Below, piece by piece: positions 1 to 5,768 of a stretch of DNA of 5,768 bases (the first letter of the stretch is position 1; every line of letters begins with the position of its first letter). Below the pieces are notes generated by a model. That model worked only from the letters and a program-made list of their open reading frames with translations. It had not been told where the DNA came from and made no database searches. The stretch comes from Agrobacterium fabrum (GTDB lineage: Bacteria; Pseudomonadota; Alphaproteobacteria; Rhizobiales; Rhizobiaceae), in the NCBI GenBank assembly GCA_003241215.1, contig QFOL01000249.1:1-5768 (forward strand), given 5' to 3'. The translations under genes were made by a program, and so were the position numbers.

Positions 1-120
1 GGCAGCGGCAGGCTGCGGCTGAGCAGGACGCTGCTGCACGGGCGCGGCTGCTGCAGGCTGCGGACGCGGTTCCACGCGGCGTTCCGCCACCGGCTGGGTC
101 GCGGCAATGGCACGGGCTAC
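1..120 (-). other. Pro/Ala/Gln-rich C-terminal tail, running off the window (residues 1883-1922)
   Basis: The last 40 residues in the window are made mostly of Ala, Pro, Gln, Val and Arg, with runs such as PRPQPAAAAPVQQRPAQPQP. Composition changes abruptly from the proline-poor rod, and the segment is almost certainly disordered. The frame is still open at base 1, so the stop codon lies outside. It may be a flexible linker to a short terminal motif beyond the window. Confidence 0.7.
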
Positions 121-3100
121 CGGTTCGGAGACCTCCATCTGGTGCGTCGAACGACCCACAAGCTGGGAAATATCCTGCAGCGCCTTGATCTGTTCGGAAA
201 CGGCGCGGCGCATGGCGGCCGCACTTTCCTTGGCTTCCTCCGGCAGGTCGAAGGCGCCGCGCTTCAGTTCGGCGCGGGTCGCATCCAGTTCGCGGCGGAT
301 ATCGTGGCTGGAGCGGCGGATTTCGTCCGTTGCGCCGGCAAAGCGGCTGACGGCTTCTTCCACGGCCTGACGCAGCGTCTCCTTGAGGCTGGCGGCAGCG
401 GCATTGGATTTTTCCGAGGCGCTGCCGAGAAGATTGTCGACTTCCGAAAGCGAGGATTCGACACCGCCGCGCAGGCGGTTGACCAGCTCGTCGGAATATT
501 TCTGCGCGTCGGAGAGCGTGCTTTCAATCGAGCGGCTGGCATCCTGACCGGCGGAGAGCAGGGCGCCCCGCATGGTCTGTGCGGCCGAGCGGGCGCGCTG
601 TTCGGTCTCATCGAGCGAACGGCCGATATCGGAGAAGGACGCCTGCAGATTGTCGCGCAGATTGCCGGCGACGTTCTGCGAACGCTCTTCGGCGTCGTTG
701 AGCGTGGTTTCCACCACGCCGATGACATTGCGCATGGCGCTTTCGATTTCCTCGGATCGCTTGACAAGGCCGACCGACAGGCTGCGCAGGGCGTCCTGAC
801 GCTCTTCCAGCGTGCCGACAAGGCTTGACTGCGCCGCATTGAGCAGTTCGGACGCCTGGCTCAGCACCTTCGAATGTTCCTCGAAACGTCCGACAATGCC
901 GGCGACCTGCGCCAGCGTCTGGCCGGAAATATTCGACAGGCGGTCGATCTTTCCTTCCAGCAGGCGGCTGGAGCTGGAGACCATGTCGGCGGCCTGCGAG
1001 GCGCTATCGGAGAAGCGGGTCGCCGAGGCGTTCAGTGCCTCGTCTGCCGCGCCGAAGCCCTGTGCGGCCCGTTCGACGGCGGAATTGAAGTTGGCTGCCG
1101 ACTGTTCGACGATCTCGGCCATGCTGTTATGGGTCTGCGACAGCATATCCGTGCTCTGGCGGGTGGCGGCGACCAGCTTGTTGGCCGCATCGCTGCCGGA
1201 GCGGGCATATTTCTCGATACCCTGTTCGACGGCGTCCGCCATGGCGGTATGCGTCTGCGACAGCATGTCCGTGCTCTGGCGGGTAGCCGCGACGAGCTTG
1301 CTCGCCGCATCCGTGCTGGCATTGGCGTAATCGCTGATCGCCTGCTCCACCATGCCGACCATGCCGCTGTTGCTCTGAGAGAGGAGCTCGGCGCTCTGCT
1401 GGGCGGCGGAAACGATCTTCTCGGCGGCTTCGCGGCCGATGGTGGCATATTCGTCGACGACGGGCTTGGCTTTCTCCTCGATCAGGCGCGAAAGCTCGGC
1501 GGAGCGGCTGGCCAGCATCGAGTTGAGTTCGCGGGTGCGGTTGTCCAGCGCCGAGCGGATGGATTCGCCGCGGGCGTCGAGGGCGGATTCGACATCGGTG
1601 AGCGTCTCGGAGATAACGCCGACCTGAGAGCGGACGACGGCTTCAGCCTCGGCAACCTTGTTGACGATGATGTTGCCCGCCTCGGAGAAGGTCTGGGCGA
1701 CGGCGGCGGCCTGGCCGGAAAGGCGCGTCTGCGCATCCGAGATGCGGTTGACGATCTCCCCGGACCGCTCCTCGATTGCCTTGGTGAAGGCTTCGTTCTG
1801 CGCCTGCACCTGTTCGGCGAATTCCGAACCGGACTTGGCAAGCAGGGAGGTGGAGCGCACGGCCTCTTCGCCGATGCTCTGGGTAGCGGAGGTGACCGCG
1901 CCGCGCAGGCTGACGGCGAGATCGCTCGCCTTGCCTTCAATGGTGCGGTTGACGTTTTCAAGACCGATGGTCAACGCCCGGTCCATGGTGCCGAGGCGCT
2001 CATCGATGCGGGCCGTGCCGGTATCGAAGGTTTCGGCCAGACGGCTGGTACGGTCTTCGAACGTATCTGCGACACGTGTGGTCTGTTCATCGAGAATGCC
2101 GGTGATGCGCTCGGCCGCTTCGTCGCTGGCGCGGGCGAACACTGCCGTCTTGTCTTCCAGCGCTTCGGCAAAGCGGCGGCCGGCATCTTCGATGGAGGTG
2201 TTCACATTGGCCAGATCGCCGCCGACGCGTGCCTGCAGCGTATCGAGAGAGGTTTCGATACGCGCACCGGTCTCGTCGAGGCGGGTGGTGACATTGCCGA
2301 TGGATGTCTCGATTTTCGAGGACAGGGCATCCGTCGCACCGCCGATTTCACGGGCAGCCTCGCCGATCTTGACGGCGATGTCGCCGGCGCTGTTGCGCAG
2401 GCGCTCTTCCAGCGTCTGCGCGCTGCCGTCGATGGCCTTCTGCAGCGTTTCCTGCTGGGTCTCGAGCGATAGTTCCAGCATGCTGGCGCTGGAGGCGACG
2501 GTGGTGCCGATCATCATCGCCTGCTCGGAAAGCATGTCGCCCATCTGGGTCGTGGCGGAGCTGAGCGTTGCGGCAAGGTCCGCCTGGCGCTGGTCGAGCG
2601 CCGTGCGAATATCCTCATGCGATTGCGAGAGGTTGGTTTCGAGGCGGGACACGCCTTTTTCCACCGTCTGGGCAAAACGGGCGCTGCCGTCTTCAACGAC
2701 GCTTTCGATGCGGTTGGCCGCGCCCGAGACACTCTGCTCGATCAGGCCGCTATTGCGCTCCAGCGAACCGGCGATGCGTTCCGCCTGCGAACCGAGCATG
2801 GTTTCCAGTCGCTCGTGGCCGCTGGCAAGCGCGTTTTCAAGCGTGAAAGCGGTGGCTTCGAGACGCTGGCCGACGCCCGCCGCCGCAAGCGAAAGCGACG
2901 ATGCCCTGGCATCCATGGCCTCGGCGATCCGTTCCTCGACGCCCGAAATCGTCATGTCGAGCGCCATGGTGCGGCTGTCGAGCGCGTCCGCAATGCGTTC
3001 TTCCGCGCTGGAAACGATGCCTGAAAGGGCCGACGTGCGGCTGTCCAGCGCGCTGGCGATGCGGTCCTCGACGCCGGAAACGGCGCTATGGATGGCCGCG

Positions 3101-5768
3101 GTACGACCGTCGAGAATGTCGGTAATCTTTTCCTCGACGCCGGAGAAGCTCATGTCGAGCGCCATGGTGCGGCTGTCGAGCACATCGGTGATCCGCTCTT
3201 CCGCGCCGGAAACGACGGTCTTCAGCGCATCCGTGCGGCTGTCCAGAGCGCCGGCGATACGGGTCTCGGCGCCTGCCACCAACTCGCCAAGGGCTGCGGT
3301 GCGGGTGTCGAGCGCTTCGGTGATCTTTTCCTCTGCACCGGAGAATGCCATGTCGAGCGCCATGGTTCTGCTGTCGAGCGCATCGGCGATACGTTCTTCC
3401 GCGCCGGAAACCACGGCGTTGAGGGCTGCGGTGCGGCCATCAAGCGTCTCGGCGATCCGGGTTTCAGCGCCTGCGACCACGTCGCCGAAGGTAGCAGTGC
3501 GGCTGTCGAGAGCGCCGGCGATCTTTTCTTCGGCACCTGCAACAATGCCGGTGAGGGCAGAGGTGCGGTTGTCGAGCGTCTCGGAAAGTCTCTCCTCGAC
3601 ATTGGCGAAGGTCATGTCGAGAGACAGCGTTCGGCTGTCCATCGTGTCGGCGATGCGTTCCTCGACGCCGGAAATCGTGCTGGATAGAGCGGCGGTACGG
3701 CCGTCCAGCGTTTCGGCGATACGGTTTTCCGCGCCGGAAACGACGTCATGCAGGGCGGCCGTGCGGCTTTCCAGCGTGTCGGAAATGCGGTTCTCGATGC
3801 CGGAAACTGCGCCGGTAATGGCTGCGGCGCGGGTTTCGAGCGTTTCGGCAAGACGGCGCTCGACATCGGCGACGACGTTGTTGATCGCGGCCGCGCGTTC
3901 GTCGAGCATCGCGGCAAGGCGCTCGGCCGTGCCGGAGACGGAACCGGTAATCGCCATCGAACGGCTGGCGAGTGCCTCGTCGAAACGGTTCTGGCTGGCC
4001 GAAAGCGCGCCGAACAGGGCATTGCTGCGTTCCGCCAGCACGGCGTCGATTGTCGCATGCGAATTGGCGAAGGCATCGGTGATTTCGGCGGTGCGCTGGC
4101 CGATGGCGTCACTGAAGGCCTGTGTCCGGCTTTCAAGCGCGCTTTCCAGCATTTCCTGACCCGTGCCCAGCGCTGTCGCGAGCGCCAGCGATTGATCGGT
4201 CATGGTGGTGCCGATGCGCTCCAGACCGGCGCTCAGCATGGTGTCGAGCGCTTCGGAGCCGCCGGCAACGGTTTCGTTGATGCGGGCGAGGCTTTCCATC
4301 AGCTTGCTGTCGAGGCTGCCGGCACGCTGGTCGAAGGCGCTGGCGAATTGCGCCACATGCTCGTCGAAGGCCGAATTGACCTGGCCAACCGTCGCCTGCA
4401 TCCGCTCTTCATAGAGGCCGGAGCGAAGATCGAGATCCATGATCGCATCGTCCGCCGTGCTCTGCAGGCTCTGGCGGAAGGAGAGACCCTTTTCCTCAAG
4501 CGTCGTGGACAGCTTGTCGAGAACGGTATCCAGTGAACCGCCGATGATCTGCTGGCCGCGGTCGATATTGCGGTTGAGTTCCAGCGTGCGGTTCGACAGC
4601 GTCTCGTTGAGCTGGCGGGTGCGTTCCTCAAGCGCGCTGTTGAGGCTTTCAACGCCGCTATCCAGCGTCGAGGCATGGATGGCGAAACGCTCCAGCAGCA
4701 CTTCACCGCGCTCGTCCAGCGTCGAGGTGAGGTTGTGCAGGCGCATGTCGAATTCGTTGGAAATCGTCGTGCCGGAGGAGTTCAGCGCCTGGAGCAGGTT
4801 TTCGGTCTTGGCGGCGATCAGGCTGCCCATCGCTTCGGTCGAGGCGCGCGATTTTTCCAAAAGCGCGGCCGAACGGGTGTCGATCATCGAGGCGAAAGCC
4901 TCGCCGGTCGTGGCGATCCGCATCGAAAGCTCTTCGCCGACGATGGAAAGCTCTTCCTTGATCTGTTCCTGCGCGCCGACGATGGAGGAGCGGATGCGCT
5001 CCGCATGGTTGACGATGGCGTCGCGCTCGGCGGTCAGTTCCTGCACGAGGCTGCGCACGCGCAGTTCATTGTCGGCATAGCTGCGCTCGAGCGCGTTGAC
5101 CTCGGAGTGAACGAGGGTTTCGAGTTCCGTCGCGCGGGCGATGGTGCGCTCGATGCCGTCATTCATGGCCGAGACTTCACGGCGAACCGCCTGGCCGACG
5201 GACATGATGCGGTCGGATGCGACCGTCTCGGGCTCGGCAAGGCGAAGGGCGACTTCGGCCATGGAGCGGGCGGCGTTGCGAAGATCGCGGGCGCGCGCCA
5301 TCATGATAGCGAAGGCGAAGAACAGCATGACGGGAACAAGGATGCCGACGACGATCGCCATCAGGCCGGGGATCGCGGTGAGATCGGCCAGCGAGGCGAT
5401 GTTCCACAGCGCGTTGCCATAAAGAAGATGTGCGATGCCGAGGCCGCCAAGCGCCCAGATCACCGACATGATCGTGGCGTTGCGCAGCGCGCCGCCGATG
5501 GAGCCGCCTTCCAGCGATTTCAGGATCATGGCCGGGCTGCGCTTGGAACCGTCATTGGCCGCTTCGAGATTGGGCGATCTGGGCGTCTGTTCGGCAGGCG
5601 CGCGCGCGGCCTCGGGAGCAGGGGTCTGTCGGCTTGCTTCCTTCAATCTGGCCTCCGGCTGCTTCGGCGCTGCAGTTTTCCGCGTCTCCGGCTTTTCTTC
5701 GAAAGCGCCAAGCTGCAGGGCATCTTCCAATGCCTGGAATGCAGTCTCGTCGACAGAGTCGCTGATCT
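1..5768 (-). CDS. gpr: Growth Pole Ring (GPR/RgsE)-like giant apolipoprotein-repeat protein, partial at both ends
   Basis: The complement is open in one frame across the whole window: 1,922 codons, no stop, start and stop both outside. Translation gives a charged leader (window residues 1-95), two membrane helices (97-116, 132-156), a helical rod (158-1841) of 11- and 22-residue amphipathic repeats with the recurring signature L-[DE]-x-R-[TS], then a Pro/Ala/Gln tail. Only one proline (P1435) lies between residues 180 and 1841. I found no cysteine, and the only tryptophans are W104 and W121 at the membrane hairpin. This matches what I recall of Agrobacterium GPR (Atu1348, about 2,115 residues, about 1,700 of them continuous helix with apolipoprotein A-IV-like domains) and S. 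meliloti RgsE. Those proteins form a ring at the growing pole and are needed for polar peptidoglycan synthesis and rod shape. The role here is inferred from that likeness. Automatic annotation might label such a protein kinesin-like, apolipoprotein-domain or hypothetical. The frame is certain; the family name is likely; the species is not determined. Confidence 0.88.
121..300 (-). other. Amphipathic C-terminal segment after the rod (residues 1823-1882)
   Basis: A basic helix (IRRELDATRAELKRGAFD) leads to L-P1842-E-E-A-K, the first proline since P1435. Next comes a short amphipathic helix with AAAMRRAVSEQIKALQDIS, then L-V-G-R. The sequence reads like a defined docking or oligomerisation segment rather than filler rod, and I have the impression that an L-P-x-E-A / M-R-R-x-V / Q-I-x-A-L pattern recurs in related large alphaproteobacterial proteins, but I cannot check this here. 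In GPR, deletions at the C-terminus were reported to block complementation, which would fit an essential segment. Confidence 0.5.
1087..1446 (-). repeat. Three tandem 40-residue repeats (120 bp each, residues 1441-1560)
   Basis: Three copies occupy residues 1441-1480, 1481-1520 and 1521-1560. Copies two and three share an identical 17-residue core, KLVAATRQSTDMLSQTH (with A-A just before), and all three share the pattern AA-x-K-[IL]-V, Q-S, [ML]-L-S-Q, M and V-E-Q. A Tyr or Phe closes each unit (Y1480, Y1520, F1560), and Y1440 precedes the first. The first copy is the most diverged. The last two copies are also alike at the DNA level: I count 50 of 60 identical bases between lines 1261-1320 and 1141-1200. 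The period of 40 is not a multiple of 11 or 7, so this is a distinct module following the 11/22-mer region. No function is known to me. Confidence 0.88.
1483..1581 (-). repeat. Three 11-residue units just before the only rod proline (residues 1396-1428)
   Basis: Units beginning LDARGESI, LDNRTREL and LASRSAEL are spaced exactly 11 residues apart and match the L-[DE]-x-R-[TS] signature of the main array. The block ends shortly before K-P1435-V, the single proline of the rod, and just upstream of the 40-residue repeats. It marks the end of the apolipoprotein-like part and the change to a different repeat type. Confidence 0.65.
1930..2094 (-). repeat. Five consecutive 11-residue units (residues 1225-1279)
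   Basis: Five 11-residue units stand in strict register at residues 1225, 1236, 1247, 1258 and 1269. The first three begin LDEQTTRV, FEDRTSRL and FDTGTARI, and the last two are looser. Each begins with a large hydrophobic residue and has a second one at position 8, the half-unit of the 22-residue repeat. They lie about 275 residues beyond the main array and show that the same building block was used across the rod. Confidence 0.7.
2182..2280 (-). repeat. Three 11-residue units (residues 1163-1195)
   Basis: Three units begin LDETGARI, LDTLQARV and LANVNTSI, exactly 11 residues apart, with the same hydrophobic-at-1-and-8 pattern as the other 11-mers. The register then slips: 29 residues separate this block from the next clean 11-mer array at residue 1225, so the two are not one continuous phase. 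This is a degenerate relic of the same repeat family. Confidence 0.55.
2917..3378 (-). repeat. Higher-order 198-bp (three-unit, 66-residue) super-repeat inside the 22-mer array
   Basis: A special unit containing TMALDM recurs at residues 797, 863 and 929, each 66 residues (198 bp) apart. Between them lie one unit of the R-T-A-A type and one of the S-R-T type, in the same order. The DNA also repeats: bases 2953-2983 and 3151-3181 are identical over 31 bases, and 3349-3379 differs from them at two positions. An older relative of the special unit sits at residue 709 (bases 3613 onward), four units (264 bp) from the next one. This indicates growth of the array by duplication of three-unit blocks, more recent than the original 22-residue duplications. 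Confidence 0.8.
2917..4038 (-). repeat. Tandem array of 17 apolipoprotein-like 22-residue repeats (66 bp each)
   Basis: Seventeen units follow each other without a single gap, starting at residues 577, 599, 621 and so on to 929 (every 22 residues, every 66 bp). Key positions within the unit: L1 (sometimes I or M), D or E at 2, R4 in all 17, T or S at 5 in most, A7, L/I/F at 8, V/I/F at 12, G at 14 in 13 of 17, E16 and E17, R or K at 18, I or L at 19, A or T at 22. The register can be extended one degenerate unit each way (555-576 and 951-972). Hydrophobic positions 1, 8, 12, 15 and 19 fall on one face, with Asp, Arg and Glu elsewhere, so each unit is an amphipathic helix of about six turns. 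The pattern is two 11-residue halves, as in apolipoprotein A-I/A-IV/E. Confidence 0.92.
5299..5373 (-). other. Transmembrane helix 2 (about residues 132-156)
   Basis: A strongly hydrophobic stretch starting IPGLMAIVVGILVPV and continuing through LFFAFAIMM, with two internal prolines (P133, P145). It is followed at once by the basic cluster ARARDLRNAARS, which argues that the protein returns to the cytoplasm here. The loop between the two helices is short (residues 117-131), contains W121 and D128, and would be the only periplasmic part if the topology is right. The hairpin is therefore an inner-membrane anchor for the following rod. Confidence 0.85.
5419..5478 (-). other. Transmembrane helix 1 (about residues 97-116)
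   Basis: About 20 residues without charge, starting ATIMSVIWALGG and running into a small hydrophobic stretch ending at Y116-G117. Lys and Arg residues lie just before it (K75, R76, K83, R95), so by the positive-inside rule the N-terminal side is cytoplasmic. It pairs with the second helix about 15 residues later to make a hairpin. The boundaries are by eye and may shift by a few residues. Confidence 0.82.
5482..5766 (-). other. N-terminal cytoplasmic low-complexity leader (window residues 1-95)
   Basis: This stretch is rich in Glu, Lys, Ala, Pro, Gln and Arg. It begins with a short acidic, possibly helical piece (ETAFQALEDALQLGAFEE, residues 7-24) and continues through a Pro/Ala-rich linker up to the basic stretch before the first membrane helix. 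It looks disordered and carries no recognisable domain. No signal peptide is visible, although the true N-terminus lies outside the window. The acidic piece with spaced hydrophobics could be a short docking motif, but that is speculation. The first ATG in frame inside the window encodes M80 (bases 5527-5529). I do not take it as the start, because the frame is open upstream and has no evident ribosome-binding site just before that codon. Confidence 0.7.

Larger units (their letters stand above)
244..5295 (-). other. Giant continuous helical rod (about residues 158-1841)
   Basis: About 1,680 residues rich in Ala, Ser, Glu, Leu, Arg, Thr and Asp, with hydrophobics at regular 3/4 spacing. Between P179 and P1842 the only proline is P1435, so residues 180-1434 form a 1,255-residue proline-free stretch. 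No enzymatic motif, Walker box, zinc site or globular domain is visible. The first part (about 200-540) is an irregular coiled coil with scattered L-D-x-R units. The middle (555-972) is the regular 22-residue array. Residues 973-1440 mix 11-mers with looser helix, 1441-1560 hold the 40-residue repeats, and 1561-1841 are Ser/Ala/Gln/Glu-rich helix. Such composition suits either a long coiled coil or a membrane-surface amphipathic helix, as in exchangeable apolipoproteins. In the GPR family this part was reported to be needed for ring formation and cell shape; that is recalled, not shown here. Confidence 0.8.

Noticed and set aside
142..828. Plus-strand open frame of 228 codons, and similar plus-strand frames at 2617-3024, 3088-3687, 3748-4536 and 4439-5080
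   Set aside because: All are antisense to the continuous minus-strand frame. Their repetitive translations simply mirror the sense repeats.
841..1446. Methyl-accepting chemotaxis receptor signalling domain
   Set aside because: The Ser/Ala/Gln-rich helices and N-terminal membrane hairpin recall chemotaxis receptors, but there is no HAMP domain, no conserved hairpin-tip sequence and no periplasmic sensor, and the size and 22-residue repeats do not fit.
874..2472. Plus-strand open frame of 532 codons
   Set aside because: Another shadow of the minus-strand gene: low-complexity Gly/Ala/Asp/Arg translation with no recognisable fold or start context, overlapping fully with the real gene.
2917..4038. 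CRISPR array or non-coding tandem repeat
   Set aside because: The repeats are 66 bp, contiguous without spacers, in frame, and vary mostly in ways that keep the amphipathic protein pattern.
1658..4159. Plus-strand open frame of 833 codons
   Set aside because: It is antisense to the rod. The translation is Ser/Arg/Ala-rich with no domain. It stays open because the 66-bp repeats are a multiple of three and GC-biased codons on the minus strand avoid plus-strand stops in this phase. The opposite strand has the membrane hairpin and coherent repeats.
5177..5407. Short minus-strand frames in other phases (for example 5177-5407, 3612-4136, 1482-1961, 264-839)
   Set aside because: They are out of frame with the real gene and give Arg/Pro/Ser-rich translations typical of shifted GC-rich coding sequence.
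5527..5529. M80 ATG as the true start of the protein
   Set aside because: The frame is open without a stop up to the window edge, the codons upstream have normal coding composition, no convincing ribosome-binding site precedes it, and the expected family length needs extra residues.
1..5768. Frameshift or pseudogene
   Set aside because: The frame is continuous with consistent helical pattern and codon use from end to end, and repeat units keep exact register.
1..5768. Kinesin or other motor protein, a label such long helical proteins may receive
   Set aside because: There is no nucleotide-binding loop or motor domain anywhere. Any likeness would come only from coiled-coil composition.

Overview
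The window lies inside a single giant gene on the minus strand. Reading the complement from base 5766 down to base 1 gives 1,922 consecutive sense codons with no stop. The frame is open at both edges, so neither the start nor the stop codon is present. I see no other credible gene, RNA gene, mobile element, CRISPR array, promoter or terminator. The DNA is GC-rich with strong GC bias at third codon positions, and the protein architecture points to an alphaproteobacterium of the Hyphomicrobiales/Rhizobiaceae (Agrobacterium, Rhizobium or Sinorhizobium type).

The protein, N to C (right to left in the window), has these parts: a charged, low-complexity cytoplasmic leader (window residues 1-95); two closely spaced transmembrane helices (about 97-116 and 132-156) forming a membrane hairpin; an enormous, almost proline-free helical rod (about 158-1841); a short conserved-looking amphipathic segment after the rod (about 1823-1882); and a Pro/Ala/Gln-rich tail (1883-1922 and beyond the window). 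The rod is built from 11- and 22-residue amphipathic repeats of the apolipoprotein A-I/A-IV/E type. In its middle are 17 in-register 22-residue units (residues 577-950, bases 2917-4038). Part of that array shows a higher-order period of three units (66 residues, 198 bp). Nearer the C-terminus are three copies of a different 40-residue repeat (bases 1087-1446).

This architecture matches what I recall of the Growth Pole Ring protein of Agrobacterium tumefaciens (GPR, Atu1348, about 2,115 residues; RgsE in Sinorhizobium meliloti). That is a very large, mostly helical protein with apolipoprotein-like domains that forms a ring at the growing pole and organises unipolar peptidoglycan growth. If the total length is the same, the window holds about 90% of it, with roughly 190 residues missing across the two ends. 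The identification comes from architecture and memory, not from a database search.

The points most worth a second look are the internal repeat structure (22-mer array, three-unit super-period, 40-residue triplication), the extreme length without proline or cysteine, and the inferred topology, which places the rod in the cytoplasm tethered by an N-terminal membrane hairpin.
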